This document shows positions 1 to 10,000 of a stretch of 64,000 bases of DNA, one piece after another. Both the position numbers and the translations under genes were made by a program. The notes under the pieces are model-generated. The model searched no databases, was not told the DNA's origin, and saw only the letters and a list, made by a program, of their open reading frames with translations. The stretch is from Pseudomonas sp. B6002 (lineage in GTDB: Bacteria > Pseudomonadota > Gammaproteobacteria > Pseudomonadales > Pseudomonadaceae). How positions within the stretch are numbered: the stretch's first letter is position 1; the number at the start of each line of letters is the position of its first letter. The stretch covers positions 38,703 through 102,702 of the forward strand of contig NZ_JACAOY010000005.1 in the NCBI RefSeq assembly GCF_013385985.1, in the 5' to 3' direction.

Positions 1-19
1 CGAGGTGCCGAGTGTTGGG

Positions 20-120
20 GCAAGAGCGTTTTGCTTACTTTTGCGCTCTATCAAAAGTGAGCCGCTGTAAGAGCGGAACCAATAGCCGCCGTGACCGCAG
101 CAACGGATATGCACACACAC
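20..120. repeat. Dispersed intergenic repeat fragment (R178-like, tentative)
   Basis: This segment contains the phrase 'aaaagtgagccgctgtaag' followed by 'agcggaaccaatagccgccg'. I associate these words with a dispersed non-coding repeat family seen many times in P. fluorescens-group genomes. The short open frame across it has no recognisable product. The attribution rests on memory of the family. The left edge of the window cuts off whatever precedes it. Confidence 0.3.
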
Positions 121-122
121 AT

Positions 123-959
123 TCAGGGACTGTAATACCCTACAGCCACCATCAAATCCCCCACCCTGCGCAAATAAGCATGCTTATTCTCAACCCGATC
201 CGTCACCGGGTTCTTCCAGCGATACTTGTACTCCCCCTGATCCTGCTCCCCCATCAACTTCAAGATAGGCTCCCCCACCGGCTTCCCATCCGGATCCTTG
301 ATCTTGGCAAAATCGGTATTCACCAAACGCAAATTGGTCCCATGCGCCACATACCGCCCCGTCTTCAGGTCCACCACAAACACATACAGATCATCCTGCA
401 GAAAACCACCTTCCAGTGAATTGATCGCCTTCAGCGTCCCGGCTTGGTCCTTGAGCAGCGCATTCGCCGCCTTGTTGCGCAAGGCCCGGGCCTGTTCCGG
501 CGTCGCCCGTGGCAGGTAATAGCCCACCGCCAGAATCCGCTCCCCCACGCGCTGATAAAACACATGCTTGTGTTCAACCTTGCCGTCATTCCAGTTCTGC
601 CAGCGGTAGTCCGCCTGCTGGATGCCCTGGCCTTCCGGCACCTTCAAGGCGTCCTTGAACGACTGCCGCAACTCCGGCCCCAGCACCTCGGACACATCCC
701 GACCGATCAACGCGGAGGAGGGCCCGCCGCTGGCAAGCAGGACGCCTTTCGTATCGACCACAAACACGTAGCGGTCATGGTCGACAAATTCCCCCTGGCG
801 GCTGAACGCAGCAAAAGCCTTGTCGCCGTTGCTCTGGTAATACGCCAGGGCTTTTTCCAGCAGCGCCCTGGCGGCGTGGGCGTCCTCTTCCTGAGTGGTG
901 GCGTGGACTTGGCTGGCACACAACAGCAGCAGCCAAGTGAGTCGGAGCAGTCCCTTCAT
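123..959 (-). CDS. Secreted protein with two tandem Cache domains
   Basis: The 278-residue product starts MKGLLRLTWLLLLCASQVHA, a clear Sec signal peptide, so it should act in the periplasm. The mature part is an internal duplication of a small Cache (Cache_2) sensor fold. The pattern 'YVFVVD ... HKHVFYQRVGERILAVGYY' of the first half recurs as 'YVFVVD ... NKHAYLRRVGDLMVAVGYY' in the second. Cache domains bind small ligands, usually as sensor parts of chemoreceptors or kinases. Here no transmembrane or output domain follows, so it is a free periplasmic binding protein. A longer in-frame start exists at 1079, but the ATG at 959 opens the signal peptide. It lies 50 bp downstream of the PheC-like gene on the same strand and may be co-transcribed with it. 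The ligand is unknown. Confidence 0.85.
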   Translation of the reverse strand: MKGLLRLTWLLLLCASQVHATTQEEDAHAARALLEKALAYYQSNGDKAFAAFSRQGEFVDHDRYVFVVDTKGVLLASGGPSSALIGRDVSEVLGPELRQSFKDALKVPEGQGIQQADYRWQNWNDGKVEHKHVFYQRVGERILAVGYYLPRATPEQARALRNKAANALLKDQAGTLKAINSLEGGFLQDDLYVFVVDLKTGRYVAHGTNLRLVNTDFAKIKDPDGKPVGEPILKLMGEQDQGEYKYRWKNPVTDRVENKHAYLRRVGDLMVAVGYYSP

Positions 960-1009
960 GACCCGTCCCTCGTTGTTATTGATGTGACAACAGCGTAGAC
1001 CGCCGTGGC

Positions 1010-1783
1010 TCAGGGCGCTGCCAGCCATTGGTTGACGATGCCGTCGTACACGCCAGTGGCCACGCTCAGGTGCAACCACTGGTCGACGTAGCTCTTCCAG
1101 GCCACATCATCGCGGGGCAGCAAAAAGGCTTTTTCGCTGTATTGCATTTGATGGTCGGGGTTGACCGCGCACAGCCCGGGTTTCTGCTTCTGTTGGTAGC
1201 GCGCCTCACTGGCGTCGGTGATCATCACGTCGGCCTTGCCCGCCAGCAGTTCGTCGAAGATCGTCACGTTGTCGTGCAGGCGGATTTGCGCCTGGCCCAG
1301 GTGGGCACGGGCGAATACTTCGTTGGTGCCGCCAGCGGGCTCGATCACGCGCACTTCGGGTTTGTTGATTTGCTCGACGGTCTGGTAGCGCTGCACATCG
1401 GCGCAGCGCACCAGCGGGATCTTGCCGTCCACGCCGAGGGTTTGGCTGAAGAAGGCTTTTTTCTGGCGCTCAAGAGACACCGAAATACCGCCCACGGCGA
1501 TGTCGCATCGTTGGGCGAGGAAGTCCGGCATCAGGGTTTTCCAGGTGGTCGGCACCCAGCGGATCTTGGCGTTGAGGCTCTTGGCCAGGTTTTCTGCCAT
1601 GGCAATGTCGATGCCTTCGTACGTGCCGTCGGCGCGCAAGGAGGTGTAGGGCTTGTAGTCGCCGGTGGTGCAGACGTTGAGCGTGCCGCGCTGCAGCACG
1701 TCGTCGAGGCGCGACGGGGCGTTGTCGGCCAGGGCAGGCGTGGCCAGGCAGGCCAATACACACAGGGTCAGAGGCGCTTTCAT
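1010..1783 (-). CDS. PheC-like periplasmic substrate-binding / cyclohexadienyl dehydratase family protein
   Basis: The 257-residue product has a signal peptide ending near ALA-DN and a complete SBP_bac_3 (type II periplasmic binding) fold. It closely follows the sequence pattern of P. aeruginosa PheC: 'TTGDYKPY', 'DIAVGGISVSLERQ', 'EPAGGTNEVFARA', 'KAFLLPRDD' and 'YVDQWLH'. PheC is the secreted cyclohexadienyl dehydratase that converts prephenate to phenylpyruvate and arogenate to phenylalanine, and it evolved from amino-acid-binding proteins. No ABC permease or ATPase gene is adjacent, which favours an enzyme or orphan binding protein over a transporter component. Catalytic activity cannot be decided by eye. 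The gene is divergent from the glutamine-synthetase-like gene across a 415-bp gap. Confidence 0.75.
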   Translation of the reverse strand: MKAPLTLCVLACLATPALADNAPSRLDDVLQRGTLNVCTTGDYKPYTSLRADGTYEGIDIAMAENLAKSLNAKIRWVPTTWKTLMPDFLAQRCDIAVGGISVSLERQKKAFFSQTLGVDGKIPLVRCADVQRYQTVEQINKPEVRVIEPAGGTNEVFARAHLGQAQIRLHDNVTIFDELLAGKADVMITDASEARYQQKQKPGLCAVNPDHQMQYSEKAFLLPRDDVAWKSYVDQWLHLSVATGVYDGIVNQWLAAP

Positions 1784-2198
1784 GCAGTCGAATCCTTGGG
1801 GGCATGATCAGGGGCGATCATTATTTGCAGGTGCCAGGGAGGGTGGCAAGGCGCGGCGAATGTTTAGCCAAGTTGCAACCAAACTCCATCAACCCTGACT
1901 TGAACCCCCTTTGCAGGCATGTGACGCTGCCCGGCATCTACCTCACTGTGACCCCCGCATGGACGGTTCCCCCGACACTCACCCCGAGACATCGCCTGGC
2001 GCCCATGCGCCGAGCTGTCCGACGGTTGTCGAGGCACTGCCTTCCGAGCTGGCCTTCTGGGCGTTGTTCCACTGCCGACACGCGCGCCCACCAGATACTT
2101 CTCTCCTACGTTGATCTGCCCCATGGATGACGCGCACCTGTGCGCATCTGCCCGGCGGCGCCTGCGCGCCTGCCTGACGCAAACGTATGAGAATTGCC
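1784..2198. other. Divergent intergenic region, no supported gene
   Basis: This gap separates the PheC-like gene (minus) from the glutamine-synthetase-like gene (plus) and must carry both promoters. Short open frames cross it, the best being 1911-2114 on the plus strand with a Cys/His/Arg-rich product. None has a good ribosome binding site or a recognisable family. I could not identify a convincing -35/-10 or -24/-12 pair by eye. Confidence 0.5.
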
Positions 2199-3569
2199 AT
2201 GAGTGTTTTTGCCAGCCTGCACGAAGCCCAGTCTTTCCTTGAGCAGAACCCGGACATCGAGATGTTCGAGCTGTTTATCCTCGACAACAACGGTGTACCG
2301 CGCGGCAAGTTGCTGCACCGCGACGAACTGTTGGCGGTGTACGACAGTGGTCGGCCGCTGCCCAGCACTATCCTGGGCCTGACCATCAACGGTGATGACG
2401 TAGAAAACTCGGGGCTGGTGTGGGAGGTGGGTGATATCGACTGCCGCGCCTACCCGGTCAGTGGCAGTTTGCAGCGCATGCCGTGGCGCCTGATCCCGAC
2501 GGCGGCGGTGCAGGTGAGCATGCATCCCACCGAAGGCCTGCCCGCGACGGTGGCCGACCCTAGACACCTGCTGGCCAAGGTGATCGACGGCCTCAAGGCC
2601 GACGGTTACTACCCGGTGATGGCGGCGGAGCTGGAGTTCTACCTGCTCGACCAGAAACCCGACAGCAACGGTCGCCCCCAGCCGGCGCGGGATGTGGACG
2701 GCGGCCGGCCGCGCTCGACCCAGGTCTACGGCCTGCGCGAACTTGAGCAGATCGAGCCGTTTCTGGCCGACCTCTACAGTGCCTGCAAACTGCAAGGCAT
2801 CCCGGCGCGCACGGCGATCTCCGAATACGCCCCGGGCCAGGTGGAAATCACCCTGGAACATCGCGCCGACGCGCTGCAGGCGATGGACGAGGCGGTGCGT
2901 TACAAGCGCCTGGTCAAGGGTGTGGCCCATAAGCACGGAATGACCGCCTGTTTCATGGCCAAACCCTTCGACGACCTGGCTGGCACGGGCATGCACATGC
3001 ACGTCAGCCTGGCGGATGCCCAGGGCAATAACCTGTTTGCCAGCGAAGCCACCGATGGCACTCCGTTGTTGCGCCAGGCGGTGGGCGGCATGCTCAGCAC
3101 CTTGCTCGACTCATTGCTGATGTTCTGCCCCAACGCCAACTCCTACCGCCGTTTCCAGACCAACAGCTACGCGCCGCTGGCCGCCACCTGGGGCGTCGAC
3201 AACCGCACCGTCAGCCTGCGCGTGCCGGGGGGGGCGGCGAATTCGCGGCATATCGAACACCGTATCTGCGGCGCCGACGCCAACCCTTACCTGGCGGCCG
3301 CGGCGATCCTGGCCGGTATCCACCGGGGTATCCGTGAGCAACTGGACCCCGGCGCGCCGGTGGAAGGCAACGGCTATGCCCAGGCCAAGGAACTGCTGCC
3401 GACCGATTGGCTCACCACCTTGCGTGCGCTGGAGGGTTCCAGCTGGGCGCGGGATGCGTTTGGCAGCGAGTTCCTCAACGTCTACCTGGCGGTAAAACGC
3501 GCCGAATACCGTCAGTTCATGGGCGAAGTGGGCGAGCAGGATTGGCGGTGGTACCTGCATCAGGCGTGA
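2199..3569 (+). CDS. Glutamine synthetase family protein (gamma-glutamyl-amine ligase type)
   Basis: The product of about 456 residues has the GS beta-grasp N-domain ('NNGVPRGK') and the GS catalytic domain. Visible motifs are the metal site 'AAELEFYLLD', 'APGQVEITLEH', the 'GTGMHMHVSL' His loop, the Asn-rich 'PNANSYRRF', and 'RIEHRI'-like 'HIEHRICGADANPYL'. The length and the absence of an adenylylation Tyr loop fit the GlnA-like family that includes PuuA and the Pseudomonas spuI/pauA gamma-glutamylpolyamine synthetases. Such enzymes join glutamate to amines for catabolism. The substrate is not readable from sequence. Two in-frame ATGs occur at 2187 and 2199. I chose 2199 (MSVFASL) because GAGAA lies just upstream and homologues tend to begin MSV. 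No puu-type operon partners follow. Confidence 0.85.
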   Translation: MSVFASLHEAQSFLEQNPDIEMFELFILDNNGVPRGKLLHRDELLAVYDSGRPLPSTILGLTINGDDVENSGLVWEVGDIDCRAYPVSGSLQRMPWRLIPTAAVQVSMHPTEGLPATVADPRHLLAKVIDGLKADGYYPVMAAELEFYLLDQKPDSNGRPQPARDVDGGRPRSTQVYGLRELEQIEPFLADLYSACKLQGIPARTAISEYAPGQVEITLEHRADALQAMDEAVRYKRLVKGVAHKHGMTACFMAKPFDDLAGTGMHMHVSLADAQGNNLFASEATDGTPLLRQAVGGMLSTLLDSLLMFCPNANSYRRFQTNSYAPLAATWGVDNRTVSLRVPGGAANSRHIEHRICGADANPYLAAAAILAGIHRGIREQLDPGAPVEGNGYAQAKELLPTDWLTTLRALEGSSWARDAFGSEFLNVYLAVKRAEYRQFMGEVGEQDWRWYLHQA

Positions 3570-3670
3570 CAGGTTTGGCGGCGGTGCGGGTTTCGACCTT
3601 TTTTTCACGTTGCAGTGGTTAAGCTGCGTATCAAGGTCGTTCACTACCGTTCCACTCACTTGAGCCCGTG

Positions 3671-4270
3671 ATGTCGCCACAACCTCCATCCTCCATCGAG
3701 ATTGAATTCGCCGAGCGCTGCGACCGCGAGCACGCCAGGGTCTGCGGCGACACGCGCCCGCCGGGGCTGCTGCAGCGCCTGGCGGTGTGGCGCGATGAGC
3801 GGCTGGTGCGCCATGCACTCAAAGTGGCGGGCGAACCGGGCCTGATCCTCGACCTGGCTTGCGGCTCGGGGCGCTTTTGGCCGGTGTTGGCCGAACACAT
3901 CAACCGTGTGATCCTGGCCTCGGATAATTCCCAGGCCATGCTCGACCACGCGTGCACCCATCACCCCGCGGCGTTGCTCAAGCGGGTCAAGACCTTCCAG
4001 GGCTCGGCGTTTTCCATCGGCCTGTCGGCCAATGCGGTGGATTGCATTTTCTGCCTGGAATTGTTCCGCCACGTGCCCACGCGCGAAGCACGCCTGGCGC
4101 TGCTCAGTGAGTTCCATCGGGTCAGCCGCGATACGGTGATCGTGTCGGTCAATGCCGGCACGCCGGTGGAAGAGGAGTTTCGCCAAGCCGGCTTCAGCGT
4201 CCTGAACCACCAAGAGTTCCTGCCGGGCTCGAAGTTGTGGCGTGTCTACGTTCTGCGTAAGAGAGGATAA
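3671..4270 (+). CDS. Class I SAM-dependent methyltransferase
   Basis: The 199-residue product has a standard Rossmann methyltransferase core. Motif I is 'ILDLACGSGRFWPVLA', an acidic residue ends the next strand ('ILASDNSQAML'), and motif IV is 'VDCIFCLELFRHVP'. The C-terminal segment 'RQAGFSVLNHQEFLPGSKLWRVYVL' resembles small methyltransferases of the UbiE/Methyltransf_11 type. The substrate is unknown. A GTG at 3668 immediately precedes the ATG at 3671, and I use the ATG. The gene stands alone between the GS-like gene and rnd. Confidence 0.8.
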   Translation: MSPQPPSSIEIEFAERCDREHARVCGDTRPPGLLQRLAVWRDERLVRHALKVAGEPGLILDLACGSGRFWPVLAEHINRVILASDNSQAMLDHACTHHPAALLKRVKTFQGSAFSIGLSANAVDCIFCLELFRHVPTREARLALLSEFHRVSRDTVIVSVNAGTPVEEEFRQAGFSVLNHQEFLPGSKLWRVYVLRKRG

Positions 4271-4393
4271 CTCCTAGCGGTCGGACTACTCTTTCATCTC
4301 TTGTAGGAGTTTTCACGATTGTGCGTGCACAGCGAATGCTCGCTACGGCCTTTCGCGATATATACTGCGCGCCATTCTTCAAGGGAGAGCCGT

Positions 4394-5527
4394 GTGGCCA
4401 TCGATATTCACTGGATCTGCGACAACGATAGCCTCGGCCAGCACTGCGCCGAATGGCAGCAGTTGCCATTCGTCGCCCTCGACACCGAATTCATGCGGGT
4501 CGACACCTTTTATCCCATTGCCGGGCTGATCCAGATCGGTGATGGCGCACGCGCTTACCTGATCGATCCCCTGACCATCGACAACTGGCAACCCTTGGCC
4601 GCCTTGCTGGAGAACCCGGCGGTGATCAAGGTGGTACACGCCTGCAGCGAAGACCTGGAAGTATTGCTGCGCCTGACCGGCAGCCTGCCGGTGCCGTTGT
4701 TCGACACCCAACTGGCGGCGGCTTACCTGAACCTCGGTTTCTCCATGGGCTATTCGCGCCTGGTGCAAGCCGTGCTCGATATCGAATTGCCCAAGGGCGA
4801 GACCCGTTCAGACTGGCTGCAGCGGCCACTGTCCGAGACCCAAGTGAGCTATGCCGCCGAAGATGCGGTGCACCTGGCGGAGGTCTACACCCACTTGCGC
4901 CCGCAACTGTCGGACGACAAGTACGCATGGGTGCTGGAAGACGGTGCCGAACTGGTGGCCAACCTGCGCCGCGAAGTGGACCCTTACGAGGTGTACCGCG
5001 ACGCCAAGCTGGCGTGGAAACTGTCCCGCGCGCAACTTGCCGTACTGCGTGAGCTGTGTGCCTGGCGCGAACAGCAGGCCCGCGTGCGTGACTTGCCGCG
5101 TAACCGCATCATTCGCGAACACTCGCTCTGGCCCCTGGCCAAATCCCAGCCGGATAACCTCGCCGCGCTGGGCAAAATTGAAGACATGCACCCGCGCACC
5201 GTGCGTCAGGACGGTCAGTTCCTGCTGGACCTGATCAAACGTGCCGGCAGCGTGCCCATGGACCAATGGCCACCGGCTGTTGCTGAACCGCTGCCGGTGG
5301 ATGCCGCAGCGCTGATCAAGCAACTGCGCGCCCTGGGCCAGGCTGAAGCCGAACGCCTGGATATGGCGCCGGAACTGATGCTGCGCAAGAAAACCCTCGA
5401 AGCCCTGGTCAAAAGTGGCTACCCCGATGGGCCTTACCAATTGCCAGACTCGCTGCGTGGCTGGCGCCGCGAGTTGATGGGCCAGGCGCTGCTCGACAGC
5501 CTGGCCACTGCCGGAGAACAGCCTTGA
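4394..5527 (+). CDS. rnd: Ribonuclease D
   Basis: The 377-residue product matches RNase D, the 3'-to-5' exoribonuclease that trims tRNA precursors. The N-terminal DEDD exonuclease domain opens with '[13 protein letters not shown]' (metal ligands D30 and E32). It continues with '[13 protein letters not shown]' and '[17 protein letters not shown]' as Exo II and III. An HRDC domain follows ('[19 protein letters not shown]'). The frame is open further upstream, but GTG 4394 has AAGGGAGAG just before it and gives the normal family length of about 375 residues. Its last codons overlap the TTG start of ycgL, so the two genes are translationally coupled. Confidence 0.95.
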   Translation: MAIDIHWICDNDSLGQHCAEWQQLPFVALDTEFMRVDTFYPIAGLIQIGDGARAYLIDPLTIDNWQPLAALLENPAVIKVVHACSEDLEVLLRLTGSLPVPLFDTQLAAAYLNLGFSMGYSRLVQAVLDIELPKGETRSDWLQRPLSETQVSYAAEDAVHLAEVYTHLRPQLSDDKYAWVLEDGAELVANLRREVDPYEVYRDAKLAWKLSRAQLAVLRELCAWREQQARVRDLPRNRIIREHSLWPLAKSQPDNLAALGKIEDMHPRTVRQDGQFLLDLIKRAGSVPMDQWPPAVAEPLPVDAAALIKQLRALGQAEAERLDMAPELMLRKKTLEALVKSGYPDGPYQLPDSLRGWRRELMGQALLDSLATAGEQP

Positions 5528-5817
5528 AACGTATTTGCTCCATCTACCGCAGCTCCAAACGCACCGGCATGTACCTGTATGTGCTCAAGAGCGATGCCCT
5601 TGAACGGGTACCCGAAGGCCTGCTGACGATTTTCGGCAAGCCGGCGCACGCCTTCGACCTGGTGCTGACGCCTGAGCGCAAGCTGCAACAGGAAGACATC
5701 GTGCAAGTCCTGGAAAACCTCGACAAGCAGGGTTACCACCTGCAAATGCCGCCGGCCGAGGACGAGTACATCGAACACTTGCCCGAAGAGCTGCTGCGCC
5801 GCAACGACCCGATGTGA
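5524..5817 (+). CDS. ycgL: YcgL family protein
   Basis: The 97-residue product is a full-length YcgL-domain (UPF0745) protein. Characteristic segments are '[17 protein letters not shown]', '[13 protein letters not shown]' and '[19 protein letters not shown]'. Its biochemical function is not established. It begins with TTG, which overlaps the rnd stop codon as TTGA, the usual arrangement in Pseudomonas. It is followed by a small hairpin around 5825-5842. Confidence 0.93.
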   Translation: MKRICSIYRSSKRTGMYLYVLKSDALERVPEGLLTIFGKPAHAFDLVLTPERKLQQEDIVQVLENLDKQGYHLQMPPAEDEYIEHLPEELLRRNDPM

Positions 5818-5936
5818 TCGGTCGGTGCCCTGTTCAGGGCACATTCATCCATGGACTCGTATTATCAGGCGCTGGCCGCAGGGAGGCAGCGAACTGCCTC
5901 GGCGGTCGCCTGCATTGTTTTTGAAAGGTTTTAGAC

Positions 5937-6869
5937 ATGCGTGTTCTGATTGCTGAACAGGATCACCCGCTCTACGCCCAATTGCTGAGCGCAGCGGCAC
6001 CGGACCTTGAGGTGCTCACCAGCGGCGACTCGGCCGAGCTGTCGCGCCTGGCCGCCGATTGCCCGGTATGGCTGGGCCAGCCAGACCTGCTGGCGACGCT
6101 GTTGCGCCAAGGTCATCACCCGCAATGGCTGCAATCGACCTGGGCGGGTATCACACCGCTGCTGGCCGATGGCTTGCCCCGCGACTATCGCCTCACCCGC
6201 GCGGTCGGCATCTATGGCCAGGTCATGGCTGAATTCGTGCTCACCTATATGCTCGGCCACGAGCGTGAAGTGCTGGCGCGGCTGGTCAGCCAGGTCGAGC
6301 GCAAGTGGGACAACCGCATGGGCCAGAGCCTGGCGGGGCGCAAGGCGTTGATCGTGGGCACTGGCGACATCGGCCAGGGCGTTGCCGAGTTCCTGGTGCC
6401 GTTCGGCGTGAAGCTGTACGGCATTGCCAGCGCTGCCCGCGAGCAGGCGCCGTTCATCGAAGTGGCCGGGCTCGACCAACTGGGCCGCCTGGTGGGTGAG
6501 GTGGATTACGTGATCAACCTGCTGCCCAACACGCCCAACACCCATGACCTGTACGACGCGGCGCTGTTCAAGCAATTCAAGCCGACCGGGTTGTTCATCA
6601 ACGTCGGGCGCGGTGTGTCGGTGGTGGATGCCGACTTGGTCGAGGCCTTGAAGGAAGGGCACCTGGCCGGCGCGGTGATCGATGTGTGCCGCCAGGAACC
6701 GCTGCCGCAACGGCATCCGTTCTGGACCGCCTGGGGGCTGTTGTTGACGGGGCACAGCTCGGCGCCGACCTCGCCTGAGTTGATGGTGGAGCTGTTTGTG
6801 CAAAACCTGCGGGCGTATCAAACCCAAAAAACACTGCGTGGGACCGTGGATTTCGAACGGGGTTACTGA
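5937..6869 (+). CDS. D-2-hydroxyacid dehydrogenase (GhrA/GhrB-like)
   Basis: The 310-residue NAD(P)-dependent D-isomer 2-hydroxyacid dehydrogenase has the Rossmann motif GTGDIG at residues 141-146 after the short N-terminal substrate domain. The catalytic Arg is in 'INVGRG', the Glu in 'CRQEPLPQRHPFW' and the His in 'LLTGHSSAPTSP'. The 'EPLP..HPFW' signature is typical of glyoxylate/hydroxypyruvate reductases of the GhrA kind, so reduction of a small 2-oxoacid is likely. It is the last core gene before the accessory effector insert. In relatives I would expect the nitroreductase gene to follow directly. Confidence 0.88.
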   Translation: MRVLIAEQDHPLYAQLLSAAAPDLEVLTSGDSAELSRLAADCPVWLGQPDLLATLLRQGHHPQWLQSTWAGITPLLADGLPRDYRLTRAVGIYGQVMAEFVLTYMLGHEREVLARLVSQVERKWDNRMGQSLAGRKALIVGTGDIGQGVAEFLVPFGVKLYGIASAAREQAPFIEVAGLDQLGRLVGEVDYVINLLPNTPNTHDLYDAALFKQFKPTGLFINVGRGVSVVDADLVEALKEGHLAGAVIDVCRQEPLPQRHPFWTAWGLLLTGHSSAPTSPELMVELFVQNLRAYQTQKTLRGTVDFERGY

Positions 6870-6911
6870 TCCGAATACAGTGGCATTGACATAAGCGCTG
6901 ACAGTCAAGCG

Positions 6912-6940
6912 GGAACCGCTTCCCTGGGTACTAACACCCA
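6912..6940 (+). promoter_or_regulatory. hrp-box-like promoter (HrpL-type ECF sigma)
   Basis: The sequence reads GGAACC (6912-6917), then exactly 16 bases, then ACACCCA (6934-6940). The hrp-box consensus for HrpL-dependent type III secretion promoters is GGAACC-N15/16-CCACNNA. The match is perfect in the -35 half and has one mismatch, at the first C, in the -10 half. It lies 67 bp before the ATG of the kinase-effector gene, a normal distance. No comparable site lies between the two effector genes, so they are probably one transcript. Confidence 0.6.
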
Positions 6941-7007
6941 GTGAACGCCATCCAAGCCGAAAGGCGTGGGTGGCAGGAAGTTTTCCATCTATGGACAGGT
7001 CACGACT

Positions 7008-10000
7008 ATGCACACCATCAATGCCATACGTACTCCATCATTTCCCGTAATAAGCGCGGATGATCAAACACCGCCACCCTCGCCGAATCTCCCGCTGCAG
7101 GCGCCAAACCGCCAGGTGCAGGCCCCGACGCTCGACAATCCGGCGGCGTTGAAAACGGCTTTCGGCGACAGTTGCAACTGGCAAGCGCTGGCAAAAAAAC
7201 TCAAGGATGTCACCCAAGCCTTGAGCAAGGCTTATCCTGATCAAGCGCTGGCAGGTCTACATCAGCAGGGCAGCGGTTTTCAGGCGGACCTGGCGGCACG
7301 CTTGAAAAACACCACGATGCCGGTGTGTGAGGACTCCACCTATTTTCGGCAGAACCCGCTGACGTCTTCCTGCCTGGAAGCGTTTCTGGCTGCCAGTGGC
7401 TTGAGCCTACCGACATCCATCGGCGCGCTGATCGAACTCAATAACGTGGTCGCCAAGAACGCACAGGTCCATCCCCTGGGCAATTTCAGTGGCGCACTTG
7501 CCTGGCCAGTACCGTTGTCGAAGCAGGGCCAGGATTCGCTGGTCGCATTGTTGCAAAGTGATTCGTCCGGCCTGCCAGGGCTGCCATTGGCCGATGGTGA
7601 CAAAGGGGCGTTGGGGCATTTGCTCAGTGGCAGTGCTGTGTCTGAGCCTGACTTGAAGGCCCCGAGCCTGGCGATTGAGAAACTGCTCGGTTCGCCCAAG
7701 GCCCAGGCGTTAGGGAAAGCCCTGCAGGACAAACTGGGTGGTATTGCCACGGACACCAGCATCAATGACTACCTTTTGGCAGCTATTCATGTCGGGCTCG
7801 ATCCTGAGTCACGTGGGCGTCCTGCCCCCGGAAGTGTCGCCGGGTTTGACCTGGCGCAGCGTTCACACTGGGGCAAACCCGCGTCGGTAGTGATCCAGGG
7901 TTTGGCCGAACACTTGGTGGTAAAGGGCAGAGCTACCCGGCAGACGGCAGATATGGCCGCGCGTTTGCTGCTGGCTCGCCAGGCGCCCGAGTTGCTGGTC
8001 AAGGGCGTTCCTTCCAGCGTGACGTACGCCAGCCTGCTCTGGACCCAGCTCGCGATAGCCACGGCCAAGCTTGAGGCGGACTCACCCGGTCGTGTCCTGA
8101 ACATGACCTATAGCGAAGTCCTGGCCGCCGTCGAAGAGATCGGCCCCGGTTTTGCCGGCGCTCAAGCGGCCCAGCGCAACGCCCTGACCCTATGGGCAGT
8201 GGCCAACGGTGTTGTTGATGGGCGCGAAACCTCTCCCGGTGTCAGTCAAATGGATCGCATCCGGCTCGCCTACAACAACCAGTTGAGTGTCCTGACGTCC
8301 GCAGCCACCCTGCTGCAAACTGAAATACCCGACCGAAAGGCGTTGGCGCTTGCCCAGCTCACAGCGGCCTTTCCTGAGGTGCAAACTCACGTCTTTGAAG
8401 CAAAGACCTTGCAGAAAGCCTGGCTCAATCCAGGGCGGCCAGGTGTGTTTCCTGGCATGCGTTCGATGATGGATATCGTCATGGAGGGAGACGCGCTGGG
8501 TGATAAGGAACATTGGATTTCCCAGGATAAACGCATTCCCATCCAGCGGTTCTGTGCGTTATCCGAAAGCGGCAAGCTGGATGTATCGAATGCTTTCGCC
8601 AACGCCTATGAGCAAAGCTTGAAAGCCCTTGAAACCGGGCATGAGGGTCTGGTTCGTTACCTGATTTCCACGCTGCCACCCGACGATCGAGTGAATTTCG
8701 AATATGGCCGGCTGGAGTTTTTTCACACGAATGACTACACCATGGCCATGGACTTCACCACACCCCTGGCGTTGAAAACCCGGGGGCATACCCTGGATGT
8801 CAAGGTAACCCGTGGTGGCGAGACGCATATTTATGAGATCGACACCCGTGCGTTCAGCATAAAAAAACGTGATTACCTGCGGTCAAGGTACACGCCTCCC
8901 TACACCAGCGCGAAGCTGGAGCATCGAGAGGCGAATACCGTCAGCAAGACGGTGTTGTTCGACCCCTTCAAGGACAAGGCGGGCCAGGCCGGCGAAAGAG
9001 CCGTACAAACGTCCGCGCCTGACAGCTTGGGGTCCGAACGCAGCCAATACATTGCGAAGGTTTTCGCCAAGTCTCTCGACTTGCACAATGAAGACCTGCT
9101 CAACCACGCCAGGGGCTTTACGTCCTATGACCAGGGGCGTGCCCGGAATGATGCGATTGGTGAGTTCTTTCTCAACCTCATTCCCTTGCGATCGGCCATC
9201 GCCAATTTCAGCAACGGCAACTACGGAGCAGGCCTCTTTGACCTCGGGCTGGACGTAATAGGCCTGGTAACGCTGGGGGCCGGGAAGGCCGCACAGGCAA
9301 GCAGATTACTGTCCAACGGTGTTTCCAGCCTGGGTGCGGTGACCAAGGCCGCGCGTTTTCTGGGGGCTACTGTTATCGAGGCGTTCAACCCCCTCAGTGG
9401 TTGGGGGGATTTGGCCAAGGGCGGGGTCCATATGGTTGCCAAAAGCGCGGAGAAAGGCGTGGAGGCGGTCAATAAACTCAGGGGCGCCAGTGGCAGTTAC
9501 GACCTGCTTAACGTCGCCAGCAAACACTACGGTGAAGCCGCGACCGGCAGCATCAACGTGGCGGGCCAAAGCATTGAAAACGGTGCTGTTCTGCACAAGG
9601 GCAAATGGTACGGCTTCGACCCTGACAGGATGCGGCCCTACGGCCCTCCCCTTGAGGGGTTCACGCCAAGGATCCGTGCTGTGGACGGTGCGATCAGTCC
9701 CGCGAATATCGACCCCTCCAGAGCATTGAGCAATACGCAATTTGGCAACTACAAGGTGCCGGCGTCGACCATTGCCGGGCTCACACCTGACAGCCGGGGC
9801 GTGTACGTCGCTGCTGATGGACACCTTTCGCATATTCGTCACACCGACAGCACCGGCCTGAGCGCCGTGTACGAAGTCCGCCAGGTTACCCGCACGGCAG
9901 ACGGGGCCGTGCAAGCGCGGATCTATCACAACAACCGGCAAACCCCTCTGCTGGTCGAGCATGTCCAGGGTGACCAGTGGCAACGTCTCGGCGCTCAGGG

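Noticed and set aside
75-103. GGAACC at 75-80 as a second hrp box
   Set aside because: No CCAC-like -10 follows at 15-17 bases, and it lies in a dispersed repeat.
1911-2114. Small Cys/His/Arg-rich protein in the gap before the GS-like gene
   Set aside because: No Shine-Dalgarno and no family; more likely chance opening in promoter DNA.
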